This document shows, piece after piece, positions 1 through 9,590 of a stretch of DNA of 64,000 nt. Positions within the stretch are counted from its first letter, which is position 1, and the number at the start of each line of letters is the position of its first letter. The DNA is from Megamerina dolium (lineage: Eukaryota; Arthropoda; Insecta; Diptera; Megamerinidae): assembly GCA_963854835.1 (NCBI GenBank), contig OY978525.1, positions 53,879,448 through 53,943,447 of the forward strand, given 5' to 3'. The translations under genes were made by a program, and so were the position numbers. The notes beneath the pieces were generated by a model, which saw only the letters and a program-made list of their open reading frames with translations, ran no database searches and was not told where the DNA came from.

Positions 1-130
1 AAATAAAAAACAAACCTTCCTTTCTAAAATGGCATTTATATTTTGTTCAAATTTTTGCTTTATTAGGAATTACGACTGCAGCAATTTTTAAACTGTCACT
101 GTACGAAATAAGCTGGGAGCCACTTTTTAT

Positions 131-163
131 ACATGCATATATATATATATGTATATATATATG

Positions 164-207
<44 letters not shown>

Positions 208-287
208 CATATATATATGTATATATATACATACATATATATATATATAGATATATATATGTATATATTCAGAAATATATACATATA

Positions 288-329
<42 letters not shown>

Positions 330-343
330 TATATGTGTATATA

Positions 344-422
<79 letters not shown>

Positions 423-459
423 GTATATATATACATATGTATATATATATATATATGTG

Positions 460-539
<80 letters not shown>

Positions 540-541
540 CA
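131..541. repeat. (AT)n / (GTATAT)n microsatellite
   Basis: About 410 bp of nearly pure alternating AT with interspersed GTATAT and ACATAT units. Long Tyr/Ile reading frames on both strands here are only the translation of the dinucleotide repeat and are not genes. Confidence 0.97.
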
Positions 542-1325
542 TCTTAACTTACTTGCACGCATTCACGTGTACTGAAATTTACTGAAATTACAACGGATGC
601 TTTATTATTATTCAAATGCACAATATTCTACGATAACCACGATTGTTGTAAGCCAAACTACCAACACATTTATTGTTGTCACTAATTATTACGTTCATAT
701 GTATATGTAGACAAATTATTATTTTACTACAATTTATGTTATATTCACTAATCGCTTTAGCAATTATTAACTGCACAGGAGGTTAAAATATGAATATTTT
801 TTTTAAGAGTTCACAGAATCGGGCAAAGCACGATATCAAAGTTAACATCAATTATATAGAAATTAATGATGGACGAATATTTAGTACGCTTATTCAATTT
901 ATATATGTACACAATTCTACCTCTCAACTGCCGAATTAAAACTATGGACCACAAATCACGCAAGTTGGAAGTTGGTAGTATGAACGTCTGGCTTGTTGAT
1001 CGTAAAACAAAAACTAAATGTTGCGGTGATATTACGTATATATCTATGAATATATGTAAGCATCAGTAAACAAAGATTCCGACGAATTGAATTGAGTCTC
1101 GCCTCTGTTTAAGTTGGCTACTCGTTGCAACGTGATTAATGTTTGAGTTGGACCAGTGTTGCCATGAAGCACATAAAAGTGAAAATACAAGTTTACGTAT
1201 ATAAATGTAGGTATTTACTTATACGTCTGACTACTTTATATACAGCCATGCCATATTAAACGTAACGAGCTTCTTCGATTTCGCTCAAACTTCTAAATTA
1301 ATTAACTAAGTCAACTAAATTCTTT
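542..1325. other. non-coding, nothing recognised
   Basis: AT-rich sequence with only short chance reading frames. I see no transposon termini, RNA gene or coding motif. Confidence 0.6.
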
Positions 1326-1328
1326 TGA

Positions 1329-1838
1329 AAATGTTGACACTTTGTTTTTGAGAGAAGTTATGGAGGTGGTAAAAATCTGAAAGTCTCTGACAAGGGCTAT
1401 TAAAAATTTATATGTCAAAAATTTCGGATCCCATATTCAAAAATAGGGTATCGTTGGAAAGATTATAAGTCAGAGGGTATGTCAGTAAAAACTACATGTT
1501 ACTAGTAAACGGTATCATTTTTTGTTTGTTTGTTTTTGTTTTTTTTTTCCATTTTCCATTTCGGAAAATATCTTATTGAAAATGTAATTTTCTAAGAATT
1601 TTAATAATTATAATTTATTCAAAAATATTTTGGGAATTTCGAAAGAAATTTTGATAATCTACAAGTAGAGCATTGTAATTAGCATTAAGAAGATAATCAA
1701 ACTGACGTACTCTTTTATATCCTTTCCAACGATACCCTACCTATTAAAATGAGATCAGAAATCTTTTACTTATATAAGTTTTTAATACCGCTTTTTTGTT
1801 TCTCCTCCATAACTTCTGTGAAAACCATAAATTTTTTA
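1329..1838. repeat. imperfect inverted repeat
   Basis: The left arm (about 1329-1475) and right arm (about 1700-1838) are imperfect reverse complements. Matching blocks include GGGTATCGTTGGAAAG at 1445-1460 against CTTTCCAACGATACCC at 1723-1738, and AGAAGTTATGGAGG at about 1353 against its complement near 1805. A T-rich stretch of about 230 bp lies between the arms. This could be a decayed foldback or MITE-like element; no termini or target duplication could be fixed. Confidence 0.6.
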
Positions 1839-1849
1839 AGTCCATTTCC

Positions 1850-3385
1850 CTCAGTTTTATCATGAGTTTAGCCCATACAAATTTGAGGGAAATCCTAATT
1901 TCAAACATTAAGAAAACGTACAAAGGGGTACATATGTAACCGGGAAACATTTTTTCCCGTGTAAAATAGCACGAGACATCAAAAGTGAATTGAAAATGTT
2001 TTCGGTGCAAATCTTTCTTGTGTTTGAATGAGGACTAAGACAAAAGCAGAAACACTATCATGTGCCTCATAATCAAACAGTAACCATGTATGCTTCGTGG
2101 TCTACCAGCAACTGATAATGTTTTTGCATTTGTGCTTCTGCCAACAACAATAGAAAAGAAGATTGCGACCATCAGCGAAGATTTTTCTAGAAGTCATGTC
2201 TTAATAGTTCAGCTGCGGGAGATGACAAAATAGTAAACAAATTGAAAAGAAAAAAATAAATAGCATAATTAACAATGTAAAGCAATCGTAAAATTTGTTC
2301 CCACGTCCTTCCAAGTATATGCCGAAGCATGTTTAGGTATTGTCAAAATTACTATGTATCAAAATATCAATGAAAGAGTAATGTCAAAATCTGTGTCAAA
2401 ATTATTAATCCTCTACTTAAGTACAAAATTTTAAGTTTTTATTAAAAATTAAAAAAAAAAAATGGACTTTAACAAAATTTTTTAATATTTTAATTATTGT
2501 AACATTAAAAAAAATATTTACAAGTTGATGTAATTAAAATAAAATTAGTAATAATTGAAAAAAAGAATAAACAAATGCATGTGATATGTTTGACCCTTAT
2601 ACACAACTGATTAATGTTACAAAATATTTTCGAATATTTCACATTGATAGATTTCACAACACTGTCGTGATTTTCTTGTATACACTTATTTAAAAATGAG
2701 AGAATCAAAATTAATCTCGGAATGCCTTACCTTGTTAATTATACTATAATTACATAATAAAATTTCTAATTATATAAACAATGCGGAATAATGAATAAAT
2801 AATTCAACTCTTGGAAATACTGTGATGTGACATTACGTAAAATTCACTGAGAACCGATTAGAGGCAAGAGAAGGGCGCAACCTTAATATTCTGTGTTAGC
2901 GTGTGCTTTCGCTTAATATGCGCATTAATCGTATCAGTGTTGCCAGTTTAGCCTTTTAGAGCCTAGATCTATTTTTTTGGTTATTTAACTTTGAAATTTA
3001 GGATTTAGCTTCGTGTCTCTTTTCTAGCCCTATCTTATTTTGAATCTAGCTTTTTTAAAGGATAATACTCCGTACATACGGTACAAGATGTTGTATAAAT
3101 TCAGTGCAACGTTGTGTTACAAACCGAAGATAATTTTTTATGAGAATTATCATCTTGCACACACATTACAGCTCACTGTTCTCTTCTGTTAAATAGTCAG
3201 TTGTGTTGCGCGGAATATTTGTTTCTATTACAAGATATACAAGCAAAAAATTCGAGTATATTGGCTTACTGACAAAAGATTCGAGATTGCAAATTGCATT
3301 CGACACGGCTACAGTGCCATTCAACATTGGAATGCAGCACAGCTTATAAGGACGTTAGATTCTCGAGATAAATATGTATACATAT
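1850..3385. other. non-coding, nothing recognised
   Basis: AT-rich DNA with no convincing coding region or repeat structure, ending at the 5' LTR of the gypsy element. The last bases before the LTR (ATAT, 3382-3385) are one copy of that element's target duplication. Confidence 0.6.
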
Positions 3386-3822
3386 TGTAACGAGTATCGA
3401 TAGTTGATTACTCATCACTATTGTGACTGACTCTATTGGCAGCATCGAAACGAATGTCAACAAAAAGAAATGAGCGATAACCAGAACAAGCCAACTAGAA
3501 AGGAAGAGAAGAATCTCGATAAAGGAAGATTCTGGGGTGTTGCCAACAGAGTATAAATAGAGCCAGTGTTGAGGAGGAAAATCAATCTGCTACCGAACGT
3601 GATTGCGAAAACATTGATACAGAGGCAAAAGTTGCAAGTACATTTAAGTGTTATAGTAAATAGTTGATTGTAAACAGTGTTGATTGTAAATAGAGATTAT
3701 TAAATAAATTGTTGCTGTATATAGTTGCATAAAATAAGTGTTGCAGTGATTATTAACAGAATCCAGTGATCGAACAAGGTAATTCAAATAGAATTAAACG
3801 CTTACAGAATAAAAACGTAACA
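3386..3822 (+). repeat. 5' LTR of the gypsy element
   Basis: Identical in length to 8911-9347 and matching it except for T/G, T/C and T/C substitutions (in the blocks CCAACTAGAAAGG, GCCAGTGTTGAGG and ACGCTTACAG). It ends ...CGTAACA two bases before the primer-binding site. It contains a TATA box and AATAAA-type signals (ATTAAATAAATTG near 3700 and AGAATAAAAACG near the end). Confidence 0.96.
3552..3559 (+). promoter_or_regulatory. TATA box of the gypsy LTR promoter
   Basis: GAGTATAAATAGAGCC in the 5' LTR, a good TATA match about 270 bp before the LTR end. The same sequence occurs in the 3' LTR near 9077. It probably sets the start of the genomic RNA. Confidence 0.65.
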
Positions 3823-3824
3823 AT

Positions 3825-3844
3825 TGGTGTCAGAAGTGGGATTC
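3825..3844 (+). other. primer-binding site (tRNA-Leu type)
   Basis: TGGTGTCAGAAGTGGGATTC lies two bases after the 5' LTR. It is complementary to the 3' end of tRNA-Leu (…AATCCCACTTCTGACA plus CCA, from knowledge of insect and vertebrate tRNA-Leu). It would prime minus-strand DNA synthesis. Confidence 0.85.
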
Positions 3845-3851
3845 TGTAAAG

Positions 3852-5288
3852 ATGGTGAAAATTGAACAACTAAAAGTGGACCAGCTTAAAAAGCTGTTGG
3901 TAGAGATGAATCTATCGTCATCAGGTGCAAAGGCGGAACTGCTGGTGAGGCTGAGGCAAGCTATGGAGGCTAAGGGAATTAATGTAGAAGAACATGAGTT
4001 CTTCGAGGAAGCCGATATACAAGCAGTTGTGCACGCTGAGGAAGAGATCAAAATAGATTCGAGTGGTCAACTCATGGAGTTCATGAAAACCATGATGCAA
4101 CAGTTACAAGAAAGTTCGTCTCGACAAGAGGGCGTTATTAGTGAATTACGTACGGAAATTCAAGGAAATGCGTCTCGCATTGACTCCAAGTTTCAAGAAC
4201 ATTCGGTACGTCAAGAAAACGCTATGGGAGAGTTCCAGAAAACAATTGACTCCAAGCTTCAAGAACATTCGGCTCGCCAAGAACACGTCATCGAAAATCT
4301 ACAAAAAGGAATTGAACTTAGATTTCAGGAAATTTCCGGAGCTATTAATGACAAAGTTACAGAGCTGAAAGAACACGTGGATGAGTTGGATGATAAGCTG
4401 AAGGAACATGTCGACGACTGGGAAGTTAAGTTCGAGAAATTACAGCACGAACTCAATCAACTAAAAATAAATGGGCCAGCCACATCAGTGATTAGAGATT
4501 CAAGTACAATCAAATTAAAGCCACCAACATTTGACGGAAGCACGCCATTCAATATCTTCAAGCTTCAATTCGAGACAACCGCTTCGAAGAATCAATGGGA
4601 TGATAGCGACAAGACTGCTGCTTTAATAGTCGCATTAAAAGGTAATGCTTCCGAGGTGTTACAGATGATTCCAGAGAAAGATCGTGGTAGCTATCAGTCA
4701 CTGATGGACACACTCCAGCGAAAATATGGAAATGAATACAAGAGTCAATTACATCGAGTGGAATTGAGATCGCGAGTGCAACGGAGTAATGAGAGCCTTC
4801 AGGAATTTGCTTCCGATATTGAGCGCTTATGTCATCTAGCGTTCCCCGGTAATTCGGAAGAGTTCGTCGAAAAAATAAAAATAGAGGCATTCATAGATGG
4901 CATACGTGATGGAGAGACAAAGCCTGCCCTAGTCATGTCACCCAGGAATACTTATGCCGAAACAGTCAGTAGTGCATTGACGTTTGAAGCCGCCAGTTTG
5001 ATGTGTCGACCAATGCCACGGGTACGCCAACTAGAAACAGAAACAGCAGATCTAGTTGAAGCAGTGTGTCAGGCATTCAAATCTGTAGCGCAGCCTGAAG
5101 GAAGAACAACAGGTCGACGCGAAAACAAATTTACTGGTAAGTGCTTCATTTGTGACAAACCAGGACACATGGCGCGTGACTGCCGTCTACGACGAAAGCG
5201 ATCAAGATCGAGTTCTCCAGGAAGACAAAAGAAGGAGAATAAGGTGGATAGTGATCGCTCCACTAACACAAATCCATCGTTAAACTAA
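3852..5288 (+). CDS. gag: gypsy Gag with SAP motif and zinc knuckle
   Basis: A 478-residue structural protein that would form the retrotransposon particle and package its RNA. Residues 1-45 look like a SAP DNA-binding motif (LKVDQLKKLLVEMNL...GAKAELLVRL pattern). Residues of about 75-215 are charged and coiled-coil-like, with repeated HSxRQE blocks. The middle (about 215-350) resembles a retrotransposon capsid region. A single CCHC knuckle, CFICDKPGHMARDC, spans residues 431-444, followed by an Arg/Ser-rich tail. The ATG at 3852 lies 7 bases after the primer site and starts with the SAP helix, which supports this start. The stop TAA at 5286-5288 immediately follows the slippery heptamer. The SAP assignment is by pattern only. 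Confidence 0.93.
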   Translation: MVKIEQLKVDQLKKLLVEMNLSSSGAKAELLVRLRQAMEAKGINVEEHEFFEEADIQAVVHAEEEIKIDSSGQLMEFMKTMMQQLQESSSRQEGVISELRTEIQGNASRIDSKFQEHSVRQENAMGEFQKTIDSKLQEHSARQEHVIENLQKGIELRFQEISGAINDKVTELKEHVDELDDKLKEHVDDWEVKFEKLQHELNQLKINGPATSVIRDSSTIKLKPPTFDGSTPFNIFKLQFETTASKNQWDDSDKTAALIVALKGNASEVLQMIPEKDRGSYQSLMDTLQRKYGNEYKSQLHRVELRSRVQRSNESLQEFASDIERLCHLAFPGNSEEFVEKIKIEAFIDGIRDGETKPALVMSPRNTYAETVSSALTFEAASLMCRPMPRVRQLETETADLVEAVCQAFKSVAQPEGRTTGRRENKFTGKCFICDKPGHMARDCRLRRKRSRSSSPGRQKKENKVDSDRSTNTNPSLN

Positions 5289-5321
5289 ATCGAGTCAGTT
5301 CAGCGGGGCGTGAACTGACTC
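5279..5321 (+). promoter_or_regulatory. -1 ribosomal frameshift signal between gag and pol
   Basis: The heptamer GTTAAAC (5279-5285) is read in the gag frame as G-TTA-AAC and is followed at once by the gag stop TAA. Six bases later begins a perfect 11-bp stem, GAGTCAGTTCA (5292-5302) and TGAACTGACTC (5311-5321), with an 8-base loop. Pol is in the -1 frame, and that frame is open from 5267, after a stop at 5264-5266. This is the standard slippery site, spacer and stem-loop layout; GUUAAAC is a known functional slippery heptamer in arteriviruses. Confidence 0.88.
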
Positions 5322-8300
5322 CAACAGTGGGTTGCCCCATCATTCACATTTCACAACTACAGCGTGTGCCAAGCAGCTTGACTATTGATGGAAAATTGGA
5401 CAATATGGAATTCATGTTAACCCTGGACACTGGTGCATCACATTCTATAATCAAGAGCGACTTGGTAAAGAGGTTTGAGCCTTTAATGGGAATAAAATTG
5501 CGTACAGCAACGGGTGAGGATGCACCAATTCTGGGTAAGATAAAGAAACGAGTATCTATTGGAAATTACACGTGGGAACATGAATTCATTGTGGCTGACA
5601 TCATCGATGACGTAATAATTGGTGTTGATTTTATGATTGACAACGGATTTACATTAGATTTAAATCAACGGATACTGCGCTATGCAAATATCGAACTACC
5701 ATTGAACATCGGTTACAAGCGTAGTGGGAACATCAAACGAGTACTGGCATGTCAACGCCAAGAGGTTCCAGCAAAATCAGAAGCGGTGATATGGGCACAG
5801 ATGAATGTGGATGATGGGACAGGCAAGTTGTGGCTGGTGGAAGCAGATAAAGAAATAACGAATAAAAACATCATACTTGGTAGGACGTTAGTAGAACCTA
5901 AAGAAAATGGAATAGTACCGGTGCGAATATTAAATCCAACTAATACATCTACAGTTGTGAAGAAAGGAATGGTGATTGGTCATTGCCAGGAAGTTACTGC
6001 CGTAGTAGACTGCGAAAAGGGTTCGTCGATAAAAAGTGGAAGATCAAGAACTGTCGGAGCGGAAATAAAAGCACAGATGGAAGAATGGGCAGGTGTGCTT
6101 ACCAAACAGCAAAAAGAAAAGGCTTTACAAGTATTGGAGAAGTACAGTTCAATATTTTCTTCAAATGGAAAAACTGGAGGACGAACAACCATCGTGAAGC
6201 ATCACATTGACACCGGTGATTCTAGACCAATTCGTCAAACACCACGACGAGTTCCATTGGCCAAAAGAGACGAAGCCATTAAGCTGATTTCCGATATGCA
6301 GAAACAAGGTGTTATTGAACCATCAGCGAGTCCATGGAGTTCACCAGTTGTGCTGGTAAAGAAGAAGGATGGAAGTACTCGATTCTGTGTGGATTACAGA
6401 AAGCTAAATGATATTACGAAAAAAGACAGCTATCCACTGCCAAGAATCGATGACACTCTGGACACACTATCTGGTGCGAAGTGGTTCTCAACTCTTGATT
6501 TGCAAAGTGGATACTGGCAAGTGGAACTTGGTAAGGAAGACAAAGAGAAAACAGCTTTCAGTATTGGCGATGGTCTATGGCAATTTACAGTCATGCCATT
6601 TGGTTTATGCAATGCGCCAGCTACTTTCGAACGTTTGATGGAGCGTGTACTCAGAGGACTACACTGGAAAACGTGCTTGGTGTACCTCGATGACATTATT
6701 GTGATGGGAAAAGATTTTAACGACCACCTGGAAAAGTTGAAAGAAGTATTTGAGCGTATACAATCAGCAGGGCTTAAACTGAATATGAAAAAGTGTTCAC
6801 TCTTCAGGCAAGAAGTTAAATATCTTGGTCATAAAGTAACAACAGAAGGGGTACATACCGACGAGGAGAAAGTAGCAGCAGTTCAAGAATGGCCTATTCC
6901 GTCGAATCTTCACGAGCTAAGAAGCTTCCTAGGCTTATGCACCTACTATAGACGATTTGTTCCTGGATTTGCAAACATCGCCAGCAGTCTGCATGAGTTG
7001 ACAAGAAAGAACAAACCATTTGTGTGGGGCGAGGACCAACAGAAAGCATTCGAACAGCTGAAAGAAAAACTCTGTTCAGCACCAATATTAGCGTATCCAG
7101 TACCTGGTCAAAAGTTTGTGTTGGACACAGATGCGAGTGGCTATGGAATAGGTGGTGTGCTCTCTCAGATCATAGATGGGCAAGAAAAAGTAATAGCATA
7201 CTACAGTAAAATCCTGTCGAAGCCAGAAAGAAATTACTGTGTCACACGAAGAGAGTTGCTCGCAATACTGGAATGTGTAAAGTATTTCCATAAATACATG
7301 TACGGTCAGTCATTTCATCTACGAACTGACCACTCAGCGCTAAGGTGGTTATTGCAATTTAAAAACCCAGAAGGACAATTGGCGCGCTGGATTGAAAGGC
7401 TGCAGAGTTATCATTTTACCATCGAACATCGTAAAGGAGGACATCACGGCAACGCGGATGCTCTATCTCGTCGTCCTTGCAAAATGGAATGTAAACATTG
7501 TTCTCGAGTGGAAAGCAAGGAGCACATTGTCGACGTACGACTTACAAATATATTGCCGGAGGAGACATGGACCACTGAACGAGTGCAAGAAGATCAGCGG
7601 AACGACCCAGATCTCGTAAAGATTATGGAATACAAGGAGCAGGGCATACGTCCAGATTGGCAAGAAATGGCTAATGAGAGTCCAATAGCAAAGGCATACT
7701 GGGCGCAGTGGCAAAGCCTGCACTTACGAGACGGATGTTTATTCCGAACATGGGAAAGTGAAGATGGAAAAATCACTTATGATCTGCTAGTCGTACCCAA
7801 GGCAAGAATAAATGAAGTGATAGCTGAGTATCACAATGCCTCCAGTGGAGGGCATTTGGGAATCACCAAAACCGTCGAGAAAATAAAGAAACGATTTTAT
7901 TGGGTTGGATGCCATGACCATGTCGCTGATTGGATACGGAAGTGTAAGCAATGTGCAATGGCCAAAGGTCCCACTAAGAAAAGTCGTGGTAAGATGCACC
8001 AATACACCGTGGGTGCTCCATTTGAGCGAATTGCTATGGACATAGCTGGACCATTTCCAATAAGCAACGCAGGAAACAAGTATGTTCTGGTGGTTATAGA
8101 TTACTTCAGTAAATGGCCTGAAGTATACCCCATTCCAAATCAAGAAGCTAGTACAGTTGCGGATGTATTCGTCAACCAATGGATTACTCGTTTTGGTGTA
8201 CCGATGGAATTACACTCAGACCAAGGTCGAAATTTCGAATCAGTTGTATTCCAAGAGATATGCCGTATGCTGGGTATATACAAAACTCGTACAACACCTT

Positions 8301-8872
8301 TGCATCCACAATCTGATGGCATGGTAGAACGATTTAACCGTACCTTGGAGGAATATTTGAGAAAAGTCGTAGATAAATACCAAAGAGACTGGGATGTACA
8401 TATACCAATGTTCCTCATGGCATATCGATGCGCACAACATGATACGACGGCTACTACACCGGCAATGGCAATTTTTGGAAACGAGTTAAGACTGCCAGCT
8501 GATTTAAAATTTGGAGTTGTAACACCAACGAGATCAACCGAAGGAAATTATACTAGCGAAAAGCGGGAACAGTTGGATGAAGTACATCAGTTCATCAGAG
8601 AGCGGTCGCAGATGATAAGCGATAAGATGAAGGCCAGGTATGACTTGAAAGCAAATTCAAACGGGTTCTATGAAGGAGAGCTTGTAATGCTTCATAATCC
8701 ACAACGAAAGAAAGGCCTGTCCCCTAAACTACAGACTCATTGGGAAGGACCATATGAGATTATAGCAAAGATAAATGACGTAGTGTATCGCATTCAACGT
8801 GCCTGGAATAAAAGAGCAAAGTTTAAAGTAGTGCACTTGGAGAGACTTGCGCCATATCGAGGGGAAGTATAA
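5285..8872 (+). CDS. pol: gypsy Pol: protease, RT, RNase H, integrase
   Basis: Open Pol frame of about 1,195 codons from the frameshift point. There is no ATG near its start (a GTG lies at 5327), so it is most likely made as Gag-Pol by -1 frameshifting. In order: retropepsin with LTLDTGASHS (about residues 45-55); reverse transcriptase with TLDLQSGYWQV, FGLCNAP and YLDD at 6683-6694; RNase H with FVLDTDASGYGIGG (near 7108) and LRTDHSAL; integrase zinc finger, H-x-H-x-C-x2-C type, at about 7830-7965; integrase core with MDIAGPF (near 8036), HSDQGRNF (near 8215) and VERFNRTLEE (near 8325); and a C-terminal chromatin or DNA-binding region ending HLERLAPYRG. All catalytic motifs I can check are present. 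The length is normal for gypsy Pol without envelope. Confidence 0.96.
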   Translation, partial: LNRVSSAGRELTPTVGCPIIHISQLQRVPSSLTIDGKLDNMEFMLTLDTGASHSIIKSDLVKRFEPLMGIKLRTATGEDAPILGKIKKRVSIGNYTWEHEFIVADIIDDVIIGVDFMIDNGFTLDLNQRILRYANIELPLNIGYKRSGNIKRVLACQRQEVPAKSEAVIWAQMNVDDGTGKLWLVEADKEITNKNIILGRTLVEPKENGIVPVRILNPTNTSTVVKKGMVIGHCQEVTAVVDCEKGSSIKSGRSRTVGAEIKAQMEEWAGVLTKQQKEKALQVLEKYSSIFSSNGKTGGRTTIVKHHIDTGDSRPIRQTPRRVPLAKRDEAIKLISDMQKQGVIEPSASPWSSPVVLVKKKDGSTRFCVDYRKLNDITKKDSYPLPRIDDTLDTLSGAKWFSTLDLQSGYWQVELGKEDKEKTAFSIGDGLWQFTVMPFGLCNAPATFERLMERVLRGLHWKTCLVYLDDIIVMGKDFNDHLEKLKEVFERIQSAGLKLNMKKCSLFRQEVKYLGHKVTTEGVHTDEEKVAAVQEWPIPSNLHELRSFLGLCTYYRRFVPGFANIASSLHELTRKNKPFVWGEDQQKAFEQLKEKLCSAPILAYPVPGQKFVLDTDASGYGIGGVLSQIIDGQEKVIAYYSKILSKPERNYCVTRRELLAILECVKYFHKYMYGQSFHLRTDHSALRWLLQFKNPEGQLARWIERLQSYHFTIEHRKGGHHGNADALSRRPCKMECKHCSRVESKEHIVDVRLTNILPEETWTTERVQEDQRNDPDLVKIMEYKEQGIRPDWQEMANESPIAKAYWAQWQSLHLRDGCLFRTWESEDGKITYDLLVVPKARINEVIAEYHNASSGGHLGITKTVEKIKKRFYWVGCHDHVADWIRKCKQCAMAKGPTKKSRGKMHQYTVGAPFERIAMDIAGPFPISNAGNKYVLVVIDYFSKWPEVYPIPNQEASTVADVFVNQWITRFGVPMELHSDQGRNFESVVFQEICRMLGIYKTRTTPLHPQSDGMVERFNRTLEEYLRKVVDKYQRDWDVHIPMFLMAYRCAQHDTTATTPAMAIFGNELRLPADLKFGVVTPTRSTEGNYTSEKREQLDEVHQFIRERSQMISDKMKARYDLKANSNGFYEGELVMLHNPQRKKGLSPKLQTHWEGPYEIIAKINDVVYRIQRAWNKRAKFKVVHLERLAPYRGEV

Positions 8873-8897
8873 AAACTTGTTCGGGACGAACAAGGTT

Positions 8898-8910
8898 AAG
8901 AGGAGGGCAG
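8898..8910 (+). other. polypurine tract
   Basis: AAGAGGAGGGCAG directly before the 3' LTR. Its position and purine content fit the primer for plus-strand DNA synthesis of the gypsy element. Confidence 0.75.
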
Positions 8911-9347
8911 TGTAACGAGTATCGATAGTTGATTACTCATCACTATTGTGACTGACTCTATTGGCAGCATCGAAACGAATGTCAACAAAAAGAAATGAGC
9001 GATAACCAGAACAAGCCAACGAGAAAGGAAGAGAAGAATCTCGATAAAGGAAGATTCTGGGGTGTTGCCAACAGAGTATAAATAGAGCCAGCGTTGAGGA
9101 GGAAAATCAATCTGCTACCGAACGTGATTGCGAAAACATTGATACAGAGGCAAAAGTTGCAAGTACATTTAAGTGTTATAGTAAATAGTTGATTGTAAAC
9201 AGTGTTGATTGTAAATAGAGATTATTAAATAAATTGTTGCTGTATATAGTTGCATAAAATAAGTGTTGCAGTGATTATTAACAGAATCCAGTGATCGAAC
9301 AAGGTAATTCAAATAGAATTAAACGCTCACAGAATAAAAACGTAACA
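8911..9347 (+). repeat. 3' LTR of the gypsy element
   Basis: A 437-bp copy of 3386-3822 with three substitutions. It ends CGTAACA and is followed by the ATAT target duplication at 9348-9351. Confidence 0.96.
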
Positions 9348-9351
9348 ATAT

Positions 9352-9590
9352 TTAAGAAGTAGTTCATCCAATTCATCTGATAAAGAGGAAATAGTTACAT
9401 GTGAGATAAAGTTCACTATGGAATAATATTATTTAAAATTTTCGGCAATAAGCTGGTTTTGTAGAATGTTGAAATAGTCTGTCGCTGTCCTCTTCTAAAT
9501 TCACATGTTATATAGTTGTTAAAACGAAAGGGCTTGATTTAATGTACACTTAGAAAAAGTGTACGTACAAGAAGTAAACAATTTTCGCTG
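9352..9590. other. non-coding; possible Tc1 terminal-repeat remnant
   Basis: Short AT-rich spacer. Near 9541-9572 the text AATGTACACTTAGAAAAAGTGTACGTACAA resembles the outer and inner ends of the Tc1-like terminal repeats at 10447 and 11735, so a decayed terminal repeat may lie here. This is a weak call. Confidence 0.35.

Larger units (their letters stand above)
3386..9347 (+). mobile_element. complete gypsy-type LTR retrotransposon
   Basis: Full-length Ty3/gypsy (Metaviridae) element of 5,962 bp. It has two 437-bp LTRs, each beginning TG and ending CA, a primer-binding site, gag, pol in the order protease-RT-RNase H-integrase, and a polypurine tract. The LTRs differ at three positions by eye (3/437, about 0.7%). 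The flanks carry a 4-bp duplication, ATAT, at 3382-3385 and 9348-9351. Both coding regions are open. No envelope ORF follows pol, so it is a retrotransposon rather than an errantivirus. Near-identical LTRs plus open frames mean a recent insertion that may be competent. The clade within gypsy was not determined. Confidence 0.97.

Noticed and set aside
47..575. Tyr/Ile-rich reading frames
   Set aside because: They translate the (AT)n array in different frames and carry no codon bias or motif.
3830..4051. Minus-strand Ser-rich ORF opposite gag
   Set aside because: Shadow of the gag coding sequence on the other strand.
8873..8897. Envelope gene after gypsy pol
   Set aside because: Only 25 bases separate the pol stop from the polypurine tract; there is no room for env.
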